Source: an uncultured Armatimonadota bacterium
Lineage (GTDB): Bacteria > Armatimonadota > Armatimonadia > Armatimonadales > Armatimonadaceae
Length of the DNA stretch: 53,724 nucleotides
NCBI GenBank assembly: GCA_903910385.1
Contig: CAIVZM010000071.1
Location: forward strand, 1-53,724
Direction of reading: 5' to 3'
Of this stretch, positions 17,386 to 25,783 are shown piece by piece (position 1 is the first letter of the stretch; every line of letters begins with the position of its first letter). The position numbers and the translations under genes are program-made. The notes under the pieces are model-generated. The model worked only from the letters and a program-made list of their open reading frames with translations. It was not told the DNA's origin and did not search any database.

Positions 17386-18159
17386 ATGACGCCTCTGGGA
17401 ACGCCCGGCCCGATGACCGAGCGAGAGCGGTTCATGTTCGATGTTGCGGGTTATCTGGTCGTGCCGGATGCGCTGACGCCCGCCGAAGTGGATGCCTGCC
17501 TTGAAGCCGCGAAACGCGCCCACGCGCCGTTTCCCGCCGGTCAATGGCGGCAACTGGGCGCGGTGTATGAGCGAGAAGACGCCGTTGCGGAACTAATCGA
17601 CCATCCGTCGATTCTGCCCAAAGTCCGTGCGCTTCTGGGAGATTATTTTATTCTGCAGAGCAGCTGGTGTACGGTTTCTCCGCCCGGTTTCACCGGAGGA
17701 GGCTATCATCAGGACGGTAGCGCACCTTATGAGTTCCGCCGATTGTCGTTGCCGACGCCGCTCGTGCAATTGCGTGTGGGATATTTCCTGACCGACCAGT
17801 CCGAACCCGATATGGGCAATATGGTCATGATACCGGGAAGCCATAACGCCGCGCTTCCGATGCCCCGTAACACCGGCGAAGAATGGCCGATACGCGAGGT
17901 GATTTGCGGTAAGCCGGGGGACGCTCTCCTGTTCCATCAGGGCGTCTTTCACTGCGGAACGGAGAACCGAAAGAATTTCCCACGCTACATTCAGCATATG
18001 GTGTACGCTCCGCCGTGGCTGATTCCCTCCGACCGTCAGCGCAACGATCCGGCGTTTCTGGAGCGTACGACCCCATTGCGCCGCGCCTTGCTCGGAGAGT
18101 GGAAGCGACCCGAAGAACCGTTCGGCGTGGGGTATGAACGCCCGCCGTTCCGCGATTGA
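17386..18159 (+). CDS. Phytanoyl-CoA dioxygenase (PhyH) family protein
   Basis: A 257-residue Fe(II)/2-oxoglutarate oxygenase. Iron ligands are His108 and Asp110 in GGYHQDG and His189 in GVFHCG; Arg200 is placed for 2-oxoglutarate. AGGAG sits nine bases before the ATG, giving good support for the start. It is divergent from the MFS transporter, with a 280-base gap containing only a very short unsupported frame, and it precedes the enolase-superfamily dehydratase on the same strand. It is distinct from the first PhyH gene in length and in the residues around the ligands, so it is not a recent duplicate. Substrate unknown. Confidence 0.9.
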   Translation: MTPLGTPGPMTERERFMFDVAGYLVVPDALTPAEVDACLEAAKRAHAPFPAGQWRQLGAVYEREDAVAELIDHPSILPKVRALLGDYFILQSSWCTVSPPGFTGGGYHQDGSAPYEFRRLSLPTPLVQLRVGYFLTDQSEPDMGNMVMIPGSHNAALPMPRNTGEEWPIREVICGKPGDALLFHQGVFHCGTENRKNFPRYIQHMVYAPPWLIPSDRQRNDPAFLERTTPLRRALLGEWKRPEEPFGVGYERPPFRD

Positions 18160-18226
18160 TACTGCATTTGATACCGCATCGGGTCAGTGAATCGGGGCGT
18201 TAAAGAAGACCCCCTTAAGAAAGCCC

Positions 18227-18254
18227 GCTAACCTCTCCCGCAAGGAGAGGTAGC
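18227..18254 (+). terminator. Hairpin with CCTCTCC/GGAGAGG stem
   Basis: CCTCTCC (18232-18238) pairs with GGAGAGG (18244-18250) around CGCAA, extended by GCTA/TAGC with a bulged A. It stands between the PhyH gene and the dehydratase. No T-run follows. This kind of palindrome is often a dispersed genomic repeat, but only one copy is seen here. Confidence 0.4.
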
Positions 18255-18287
18255 AAACCTGAAGATTATCACAGGATATGAAAACCA

Positions 18288-19412
18288 ATGAAAATTACCC
18301 GCTTAGAGACTTTTCTGGTCAAACCCCGATCCCTGTTTCTCAAAATCCATACCGATGAAGGTCTTGTCGGTCTCGGCGAGCCGATTCTCGAAGGACGGGC
18401 GCTTACCTGCGCGACCGCTGTCGCGGAACTGGAACCGTATCTTATCGGGCAAGACCCCACTCGTGTCGTGCATCACTGGCAGGCGATGTATCGCCATGCC
18501 TTTTACCGTGGCGGTCCGCTACTGACCAGCGCCCTTTCCGGCGTGGAACAGGCGCTCTGGGACCTTGCCGGAAAAGCGGTCGGACTGCCCGTCTACCGAC
18601 TTTTAGGCGGCCCGACGCGAGATCGAATCCGTATGTATCGTGGCGTCGGCGGCGCGACCTCCGAAATTGCGGCGCAGAATGCGCGAGATTGCGTGGCGCA
18701 GGGATACACCGCGATGAAGACGGGAATCGCTGGAGGTCGCGCCGCGAGAATCGTCGAAAACCCTGCCTTCATTGACCGTGCGGTAGAAACATTCGCCGCA
18801 ATGCGTGAAGCTGTCGGAAACGATATAGATATCGCCATCGATTTCCACGGCGCTATATCACCACAGACTGCCGGGCTGCTGATAAAGGCTCTGGAACCCT
18901 ACCAACCGCTTTTCTATGAGGAACCGGTGCAATGTCAGAATGTGGATGTTCTCGCAGACCTTGCCCGAAAAACCCATATTCCCATCGCGACCGGAGAGCG
19001 ATTATTCACAAAGTGGGGATTCCGTGATGTGCTTGAAAAACGGGCGGCATCCATTCTTCAGCCTGATTTGTCCCATGCAGGCGGTATTTTTGAGTGTCGA
19101 TTGATTGCGGGAATGGCGGAGGCGAACTATGCCGCTATCGCTCCGCATTGCCCCCTGGGGGTGGTCGCGCTTGCCGCCTGCTTGCAACTGGATGCGGCTA
19201 TTCCCAATTTCCTGATTCAAGAACAGGGCAATCTCGGAGTCGGCTATATTAAGGAGCCGTTCGTCGTACAGGACGGATATATCGCCCTGCCAGAGAAGCC
19301 CGGACTCGGTATCGAACTGGACGAAGAAGCTCTGGCGGAACAGATCACGCAGGACGATTGGAAAAACCCGCAGACATTCCATCCCGAGGACGGATCAGTG
19401 GTGGACTGGTAG
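18288..19412 (+). CDS. Mandelate racemase/muconate lactonizing-type dehydratase, galactonate dehydratase-like
   Basis: A 374-residue enolase-superfamily enzyme. The capping domain starts MKITRLETFLV, followed by the DPTRVVHHWQAMYRHAFYRGG segment typical of D-galactonate dehydratases. Metal ligands are the Asp of DIAIDFHGAI, the Glu of FYEEPV and the Glu of ATGERLFTK; the D-x-H pairing and the catalytic His in APHCPLG match the DgoD pattern. Such enzymes dehydrate sugar acids to 2-keto-3-deoxy acids in the cytosol. A galactonate or related aldonate substrate is likely but not proven. The location between uxaC and uxaA supports a sugar-acid role. Confidence 0.88.
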   Translation: MKITRLETFLVKPRSLFLKIHTDEGLVGLGEPILEGRALTCATAVAELEPYLIGQDPTRVVHHWQAMYRHAFYRGGPLLTSALSGVEQALWDLAGKAVGLPVYRLLGGPTRDRIRMYRGVGGATSEIAAQNARDCVAQGYTAMKTGIAGGRAARIVENPAFIDRAVETFAAMREAVGNDIDIAIDFHGAISPQTAGLLIKALEPYQPLFYEEPVQCQNVDVLADLARKTHIPIATGERLFTKWGFRDVLEKRAASILQPDLSHAGGIFECRLIAGMAEANYAAIAPHCPLGVVALAACLQLDAAIPNFLIQEQGNLGVGYIKEPFVVQDGYIALPEKPGLGIELDEEALAEQITQDDWKNPQTFHPEDGSVVDW

Positions 19413-19535
19413 CGCATCGGCGATGAAAAGGAAACTGGTCGCTAAATGCCGAATTTCTTTTCATCGCTTCTACCTTTTGGTATCGCTCCTGCCATTGCAG
19501 ATCGCTCACACTGTGGCGGAAGGTGTTCATTCTCC

Positions 19536-21806
19536 ATGCGTTCTCGTTTTTATCTGACCGTTCTCGTTTCTCTTATCGGAATCTCCCTTGCGTTCCCGAA
19601 TACGGCGCATGGGCAGGATCGACCTCTACTGGGTTTCCGCGCTCTGAATGTCTCCTCGCAACGAGCGCTGGAAGCGAAGTTCGACAGTTTCCTCAAAGCG
19701 GATAATCTGCGAACGTGGATGAAGCGACTTTCGGCAAAGCCGCACCATGTCGGGTCGGAAGCAGGGCGCGAGAACGCGGAATTCATGGCGGCGCAGTTTC
19801 GCAACTGGGGCTATGAAACGAAGATCGAAAAATTCTATGTTCTCTTTCCAACCCCGCAAATACGTCTGCTGGAAATGACCGGGCCGAAGAAATTCCGTGC
19901 GACGTTACGGGAACCGGCGCTCAAAGAAGACACGACCTCCGCAGTCGTCGGGCAACTGCCCATCTACAATGCCTACTCTGTGGATGGCGATGTCACCGCC
20001 CCTCTGGTCTATGTCAACTACGGTATCCCGAGCGACTATGAAACGCTGGAAGCCAAGGGCATCAATGTCAAAGGGAAAATCGTTATTGCGCGTTACGGCG
20101 GGGCATGGCGCGGCATCAAGCCCAAAGTCGCGGCGGAACACGGCGCGATAGGGTGCATTATCTACTCTGACCCCAGAAACGATGGATTTTATCAGGGGGA
20201 TGTTTACCCCAAAGGTGCGTACCGTAACCCGCTGGGAGCGCAACGCGGTTCGGTCGCCGATATGCCGCTTTTCCCCGGCGATCCCCTGACGCCCGATGTC
20301 GGCGCGACAAAGGACGCCCGACGAATACCGTTCAAAGACGCGCCTACGCTCACCAAAATCCCCGTTCTACCCATCTCTTATGCGGATGCACAACCTTTGC
20401 TGGAATCGCTCGGCGGATCTGTCGCCCCGGACGATTGGCGCGGCGCTCTCCCTATCACCTACCACATCGGACCGGGTGCGACGACTGTCCATCTCAAACT
20501 CAAATTCAACTGGGATACCGTTGAGTGCCGCAATGTTATCGCCCGAATCCCCGGCGCGGAACGACCGGACGAATGGATTATTCGGGGAAACCATCACGAT
20601 GGCTGGGTATTCGGCGCCGATGACCCGCTCAGCGGCGCAGTAGCCTTGATGGAGGAAGCGCGAGGCGTCGGTGAACTGGTGAAAGGGGGGTGGAGACCGA
20701 AGCGGACGCTGGTCTATTGCCTCTGGGACGGCGAAGAACCGGGACTGCTTGGTTCTACCGAATGGGTGGAAACCCATGCGGAAGAACTACGCAATGTCGC
20801 CGCCGTGTATATTAATTCCGATTCTAACGGACGCGGCTATCTGGGCATGGGCGGTTCCCATACGCTGGAAAAATTTGCCAACGAGGTGGCGCGGGATGTG
20901 ATCGACCCGGAAAAGAAAATCTCCGTTTCAGACAGATCACGGGCGGCTTTGCGTGTAAGCGGCGGCGGCGAAGAGAAAGAACGCGCCAAATCCGGGGCGG
21001 ATCTGTCTATCGAGGCGCTCGGTTCCGGCTCGGATTTCACCCCGTTCCTGCAACATCTGGGAATAGCGACCCTGAATCTGGGCTATGGCGGCGAAGATTC
21101 CGGCGGTTCCTATCATTCCGCCTATGACTCCTTCGATAATTATGTCCGCTTCAGCGATACCAACTTCGCGTATGGCATCGCGCTCGCGCAGACTGCCGGG
21201 CGTATGATGCTTCGTCTCGGAAACGCCGACACTTTACCGCTCGAATTCTCCTCACTGACCAATACGCTGGATCGTTATTCCCGAGAATTGAAGCGCACGA
21301 TGGACACGATGCGCGAAGAGACGGATGAGAAAAACCGCTTGATTGCCGACGGTATCATCGGTTATACGCTTGATCCCAAAAAGCCGGATCGTGCGCCGAA
21401 ACCCAAAACCGCCGTTCCTTTTCTGAACTTCGCTCCGCTGGAGAACGCCCTGCTCAAAGCGAAGGAAAGCGCCCGAGCGTACGATGAAGCCCGCGTTAAA
21501 TTGTCCACTGCGGTGACCCCGGAACAGGCGAAATTGCTGGATACGCTTCTGATCCAGACCGAACGCACGATGGTGCGTCCGGAAGGTCTGCCTCGGCGCC
21601 CCTGGTTCAAGCATCAGTTCTATGCCCCCGGCTTTTACACCGGCTACGGCGTCAAGACCCTGCCCGGAATCCGGGAAGCGTTAGACCAGAGGGACTGGAA
21701 AGAGTTCGATGCGCAAATGCCGATTCTCGCTCAGACCATCGAGGCGTTAGCGGCGCAGATCGATAGAGCGACAGCGCTACTGAAAGGTAGTGACGCTAAC
21801 CCCTGA
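19536..21806 (+). CDS. Secreted M28 family metallopeptidase (glutamate carboxypeptidase II-like)
   Basis: A 756-residue protein. The first 26 residues are a signal peptide (MRSRFYLTVLVSLIGISLA, cleavage near AHG-Q). Next come a PA-like insert domain (about 140-300, containing KGKIVIARYGG), then the M28 core with zinc ligands in RGNHHDGWVFGADDP, WDGEEPGLLGS and YHSAYDS, and a C-terminal helical dimerisation-type domain. Length and order match glutamate carboxypeptidase II. The upstream frame to 19446 lacks a signal-like start, whereas 19536 has GGAAGG eleven bases before it. It probably clips C-terminal acidic residues from peptides outside the cytoplasm. Function in this cluster is unclear. 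Confidence 0.92.
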   Translation: MRSRFYLTVLVSLIGISLAFPNTAHGQDRPLLGFRALNVSSQRALEAKFDSFLKADNLRTWMKRLSAKPHHVGSEAGRENAEFMAAQFRNWGYETKIEKFYVLFPTPQIRLLEMTGPKKFRATLREPALKEDTTSAVVGQLPIYNAYSVDGDVTAPLVYVNYGIPSDYETLEAKGINVKGKIVIARYGGAWRGIKPKVAAEHGAIGCIIYSDPRNDGFYQGDVYPKGAYRNPLGAQRGSVADMPLFPGDPLTPDVGATKDARRIPFKDAPTLTKIPVLPISYADAQPLLESLGGSVAPDDWRGALPITYHIGPGATTVHLKLKFNWDTVECRNVIARIPGAERPDEWIIRGNHHDGWVFGADDPLSGAVALMEEARGVGELVKGGWRPKRTLVYCLWDGEEPGLLGSTEWVETHAEELRNVAAVYINSDSNGRGYLGMGGSHTLEKFANEVARDVIDPEKKISVSDRSRAALRVSGGGEEKERAKSGADLSIEALGSGSDFTPFLQHLGIATLNLGYGGEDSGGSYHSAYDSFDNYVRFSDTNFAYGIALAQTAGRMMLRLGNADTLPLEFSSLTNTLDRYSRELKRTMDTMREETDEKNRLIADGIIGYTLDPKKPDRAPKPKTAVPFLNFAPLENALLKAKESARAYDEARVKLSTAVTPEQAKLLDTLLIQTERTMVRPEGLPRRPWFKHQFYAPGFYTGYGVKTLPGIREALDQRDWKEFDAQMPILAQTIEALAAQIDRATALLKGSDANP

Positions 21807-21860
21807 CGCCCGGAATAATGCATATAATCTCGAGCGAACGGTGATACGCCCTGCTATCGC

Positions 21861-21893
21861 ATTGTCGGAGGATCATAATTGTCGGAGGATCAT
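21861..21893 (+). repeat. Two tandem copies of a 17-base unit
   Basis: ATTGTCGGAGGATCAT occurs at 21861-21876 and again at 21878-21893, separated by one A. Each copy contains GGAGGAT, which resembles a ribosome binding site without a start codon behind it. It lies in the gap between the M28 peptidase and the Ldh-type dehydrogenase. Confidence 0.85.
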
Positions 21894-22052
21894 CGAGAGG
21901 GCTCAGTAAAATTTGCAACAATGAATAATCGCTTTCGGAACCATCGTTTTTCGCTCCGTGCCGCTTGCCTGAACACTCTGATTTTCCTCAAAGCAATGTC
22001 CATGAAGATCATTCCGGGAGGATTTTTCGCTGACGCCCCTTAACAGTGTGGC

Positions 22053-23033
22053 ATGAATACGCCGCCTGTGGATTTCACGCCTGTCTTTGCAGAACCCTTA
22101 CGTCGCTTTGTCCAGAGCGTTTTTGAATCGGTCGCCGTGCCGACCGATAAAGCGCAGTTTTTGTCCGAATGTCTGATCATCAATGACCTGCGGGGCGTTT
22201 TCAGCCATGGCACGCGTCAGACCACGAACTATGTGCGTCACTTCACCGAAAAAGAACTCAACCCGAATCCTCAGGTGACCATCTTGAACGATTCTCCCGC
22301 GACGATGGTCGTCGATGGCGGGGGAGGACTCGGGTATTTCCCGGCGCAGGCGCTGGTCACCCATCTGATCCCGAAGGCGCAACAGATCGGGATTGCGGCG
22401 GGCGTCACCCGTAATCACGGTCATATCGGCGCGGCGGGAATCTATGCCCGTCTACCGCTGGAGCAGGATTTGTTCTGCTATGTCACTTCCGGTCACCAGT
22501 TGCATCTTTCGCCGGAGGTCAGCATGCTCAATGCGGCGGGCGGTTCTCCGATGGCGTTCGGACTGCCGACGGAGAAGGAACCCGCATTCGTTCTCGACTT
22601 CGGGGCGATGCACGATGTCTATGTCGGCTCGCCGCATCTGGATGAGATCATCGAACTCGCTCCGAGTACGGTCTTTCGGAGTTTCGGGCTGGGTTGTGTC
22701 TGCCAATCGCTGGGCGGTCTGCTGTGCGGCGTTCCGTCTGATCCGCGAAGGGCGCAACGCGAATGGTCGGGCGCGAATCAGGGGTCTTTCATTATCGTCG
22801 TCGATCTGAACCGTTTCATGCCGATAGCGGATTTCAAAGCGGAAATGGATGAATACTCCCAAAAGATCGGTCAGATGCGCCCACTCCCCGGATATGACCA
22901 TGCGATGATGGCCGGCCAATTAGAAGCGGAACGGGAAAATCGTTACCGCTCGGAAGGTATCCCTGTCAGCGACGATCATGCGTCCGCGTTACGGCGTCTT
23001 GCCGAGCGTTTCGGTCTGGAATCGCCCGTGTAA
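22053..23033 (+). CDS. Ldh family (malate/L-lactate/ureidoglycolate-type) NAD(P)-dependent dehydrogenase
   Basis: A 326-residue member of the malate/L-lactate dehydrogenase superfamily that is unrelated to Rossmann-fold LDH. The early Ser-His-Gly in GVFSHGTRQ, the GGGGLGYFPA strand, the catalytic-region NHGHIGAAGIYA and the C-terminal RPLPGYDHAMM are family blocks. It is a cytosolic oxidoreductase for 2-hydroxy acids. It lies 100 bases before uxaA on the same strand, so a step in hexuronate or aldonate metabolism, such as a keto-acid reduction, is plausible. No ribosome binding site of note precedes the ATG. Substrate is open. Confidence 0.88.
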   Translation: MNTPPVDFTPVFAEPLRRFVQSVFESVAVPTDKAQFLSECLIINDLRGVFSHGTRQTTNYVRHFTEKELNPNPQVTILNDSPATMVVDGGGGLGYFPAQALVTHLIPKAQQIGIAAGVTRNHGHIGAAGIYARLPLEQDLFCYVTSGHQLHLSPEVSMLNAAGGSPMAFGLPTEKEPAFVLDFGAMHDVYVGSPHLDEIIELAPSTVFRSFGLGCVCQSLGGLLCGVPSDPRRAQREWSGANQGSFIIVVDLNRFMPIADFKAEMDEYSQKIGQMRPLPGYDHAMMAGQLEAERENRYRSEGIPVSDDHASALRRLAERFGLESPV

Positions 23034-23133
23034 GCAGACGCACGGAAGATTTTGCAGGAAACCCGGTGTCGTTTGCCGTACAATCGAAGTGAGGCAATCG
23101 CTGTACTCTTTGCCCGCGAAAGAAGATTTTTCT

Positions 23134-24666
23134 ATGGAAGCCCGCGCCCTGCGCGTTCATCCCGATGATGATGTCGCCGCTCTTTTATCGCCTGCTATCG
23201 CGGCGGGAACTGTCATTCGCGTTCCCGGCGTCACGGTCAAGACGCTGTCTCCGGTCGCCAGCGGACATAAGGTCGCTTTGCGTCCGATTGCGGCGGGAGA
23301 ACCGGTAAAGAAGTTCGGCTGGCCTTTCGGGCGGGCGACACAGGATATTGCGGCGGGTGAGTTCATCCATACGCATAATGTCTCCACGCTGTTGAACGCC
23401 AACGAATCATATGAGTTCGTTCCTTATACGCCGGTTCTGTCGGAGACGCCGCGAGATGCAGGGAAGACGTTCCGGGGCTACGTGCGGGCGGACGGGCGCG
23501 TCGGAATCCGCAATGAGGTGTGGATCCTCTGTACGGTCGGTTGCGTCAATCGGGCGGCGGAAGAAGCGGCCCGTCGCGCTAATGCCGTGATTGGTAAGGA
23601 TTTCGGCAATCGCATCGACGGCGTTTTCGCACATACGCACCCCTACGGCTGTTCGCAGATCGGGAGTGACCTGGCGCGAACGCGCACCGCTCTGGCATCG
23701 CTCGCCGCACATCCGAACTGCGGCGGCATCCTTCTAATGGGTCTCGGTTGCGAAAATAATCAGTTGGAAGAGCAGGTCGAATCGCTTCGCATGGGCGACC
23801 GGGCGCGACTCCGCTACTTCTCTGCGCAGGGCGAAGGCGACGAAATCGAACAGGCGGTTTCGCTCCTCTATGAACTGGCGGAACAGTGCGCCTCGGATGA
23901 ACGCACGGAAGTTTCGATCAACCGTCTGGTTCCCGGCATGAAGTGCGGTGGAAGCGACGGCTTTTCTGGTCTGACGGCAAATCCGCTGGTCGGAGTCCTT
24001 TCCGACCGTTTTTCGGACATCGGCGCTACCTCTGTATTGACTGAAGTTCCGGAGTTTTTCGGCGCGGAACGTATTCTGATGGCGCGCGCCGCCGATGAGG
24101 CAGCGTTCTGGGCGATTACGAAGCAGATCAACGATTTCAAGGACTATTTCCGTCGCTATGGCGAACCCATCTCCGAAAACCCTTCTCCCGGCAACAAAGC
24201 AGGTGGCATCACGACGCTGGAAGAAAAAAGTCTGGGGTGCGTTCAGAAAGGCGGCGCACGAGCGCCCGTAACGGCGGTCTTGCGCTACGGCGAAGCGCTG
24301 GATCAGGGGAAATCGACTTCTGGCGGTATCGCTCTGGTCACCGGACCGGGCAACGACGCGGTTTCCTGTACCGCCTTATCGGCGGCGGGAGCGCAGATGG
24401 TTCTCTTTACAACGGGACGGGGGACGCCATTCGGCACCGTGACGCCCACCCTGAAAATCAGCACGAATTCAGATCTGGCGCATCGCAAACCGCACTGGAT
24501 CGACTTCGATGCGGGACGTTTGATCGAAGAAGGCGCTCCCATGGAAACGCTCGCCGATGAATTGATGAACCTGGTGATCGCCGTCGCTTCGGGCGAAAAG
24601 CGCGCCAAAAACGAGATCAACGGTTACCGCGAAATGGCCCTGTTCAAGGACGGCGTCACCGAGTAG
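23134..24666 (+). CDS. uxaA: Altronate dehydratase (full-length UxaA type)
   Basis: A 510-residue cytosolic lyase dehydrating altronate to 2-keto-3-deoxygluconate. It has an N-terminal SAF domain (about 1-85, GHKVALRPIAAGE) fused to the catalytic domain, with cysteine-containing motifs at FAHTHPYGCSQIG, LMGLGCENNQLE and PGMKCGGSDGFSGLTANP, expected to hold iron or another metal. Open frame continues upstream to 22978 but overlaps the preceding gene; ATG 23134 is the family start. The product enters the KDG pathway. uxaB and kdgK are not in the window. The next gene begins 7 bases downstream, so they form an operon. The related galactarate dehydratase GarD shares this fold, a possible alternative. 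Confidence 0.9.
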   Translation: MEARALRVHPDDDVAALLSPAIAAGTVIRVPGVTVKTLSPVASGHKVALRPIAAGEPVKKFGWPFGRATQDIAAGEFIHTHNVSTLLNANESYEFVPYTPVLSETPRDAGKTFRGYVRADGRVGIRNEVWILCTVGCVNRAAEEAARRANAVIGKDFGNRIDGVFAHTHPYGCSQIGSDLARTRTALASLAAHPNCGGILLMGLGCENNQLEEQVESLRMGDRARLRYFSAQGEGDEIEQAVSLLYELAEQCASDERTEVSINRLVPGMKCGGSDGFSGLTANPLVGVLSDRFSDIGATSVLTEVPEFFGAERILMARAADEAAFWAITKQINDFKDYFRRYGEPISENPSPGNKAGGITTLEEKSLGCVQKGGARAPVTAVLRYGEALDQGKSTSGGIALVTGPGNDAVSCTALSAAGAQMVLFTTGRGTPFGTVTPTLKISTNSDLAHRKPHWIDFDAGRLIEEGAPMETLADELMNLVIAVASGEKRAKNEINGYREMALFKDGVTE

Positions 24667-24673
24667 GGAAACG

Positions 24674-25729
24674 ATGCAGGACACATCCGGCGGCGCATTT
24701 TTTGAAGAGGACATTGCGGCTACCAATCCACAGCGGACGGAGCAAGTCCGGGAACTGGAGCGGTATCTGCGTGGGCTTCGCGACTCGACGGATGCGTTAC
24801 GAAAGATTTTCCAGCCCGATTATTCGTCGGAACGCGCCTTTATTGGCTCGACCCGAAAACTGCGCTCCGCTCTGGCGGAAACCCTCGGTTATCCGCCGCC
24901 CGGCAAGACTGATAACGTAGCCCCCGTTTTCCAGCGGATAGGCGATGATGCAATCGCCGTTTATTACCGTATCCGGATTCCGGTACTGCCCGGAGTAAAT
25001 GCGTTCGGACTGTATCTGACCCCGAAAAATGTCAATGGTAAGGTTCCTCTGGTAATTTCGCAACATGGCGGCGGCGGTTCGCCCGAAGTCGCTTTGTTTC
25101 ACGGCGGCGCCAACTATCATGACATGGTGCGCGGCGCGGCATCGAATGGTTACGCCGTTCTGGCGCTACAACATCTCTTCGCCGCCGATGGGTATCCCGG
25201 CGACATCCGTCAGCGAATGGATAGCCGTGCGCGTCTCGCCGGAACGACGATTACCGGTATAGAGATCGCCAAAATCACCCGCAGTCTGGATGTGATTCTT
25301 CAGCGACCGGAAATTGATCGTAAACGGGTCGCGATGGTGGGCCTGTCCTATGGCGGCTACTATACTCTGTACACTACCGCTCTGGAACCACGTATCAAGG
25401 TGGCGGTCGCTTCCTGCGAATTCGGAGACAGTCTCGAAATGTGGGAGAAGACCGAACCCTATGGCTGGGGTGATGGGCGTTTCATGAACCTGCTGACACT
25501 ATTTCGTAGCCCTGAAATTGCAGCTTTGATCTGTCCGCGACCTCTGGAAATCCAGATGGGAGAACGCGATGACCTCATTCCTATCGCACCGGGACGTGAG
25601 GCGGCGAAGCGCACCACAGAATATTACCGAAAGCTGGGCATCCCTGATCGTTTCCGCTTCGTCGCTTTTTCAGGCGGGCACGAATGGCATGGGCAGACCG
25701 CGTGGGAGTTTCTCAAGCGGCATCTGTAG
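24674..25729 (+). CDS. Alpha/beta hydrolase (dienelactone/acetylxylan esterase-like)
   Basis: A 351-residue alpha/beta hydrolase without signal peptide. The catalytic triad is readable: Ser225 in GLSYGGYY, Asp299 or Asp300 in GERDDLIP, and His336 in SGGHEWHG. The oxyanion stretch SQHGGGGSPE precedes it. A GGGAAA ribosome binding site lies within the 7-base gap after uxaA, which makes these two an operon. Similar proteins deacetylate carbohydrates or cleave other esters. In this neighbourhood removal of ester groups from uronate-containing material is conceivable, but the absence of an export signal means the substrate would have to be inside the cell. Confidence 0.88.
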   Translation: MQDTSGGAFFEEDIAATNPQRTEQVRELERYLRGLRDSTDALRKIFQPDYSSERAFIGSTRKLRSALAETLGYPPPGKTDNVAPVFQRIGDDAIAVYYRIRIPVLPGVNAFGLYLTPKNVNGKVPLVISQHGGGGSPEVALFHGGANYHDMVRGAASNGYAVLALQHLFAADGYPGDIRQRMDSRARLAGTTITGIEIAKITRSLDVILQRPEIDRKRVAMVGLSYGGYYTLYTTALEPRIKVAVASCEFGDSLEMWEKTEPYGWGDGRFMNLLTLFRSPEIAALICPRPLEIQMGERDDLIPIAPGREAAKRTTEYYRKLGIPDRFRFVAFSGGHEWHGQTAWEFLKRHL

Positions 25730-25783
25730 CTCCCTCTCTGCTCCGAAATTGCTCTGGAAGCGTACCGGAGGATACAGAAATAG

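Noticed and set aside
22978-23133. Upstream extension of uxaA
   Set aside because: It overlaps the Ldh-type gene and does not match the SAF domain start.
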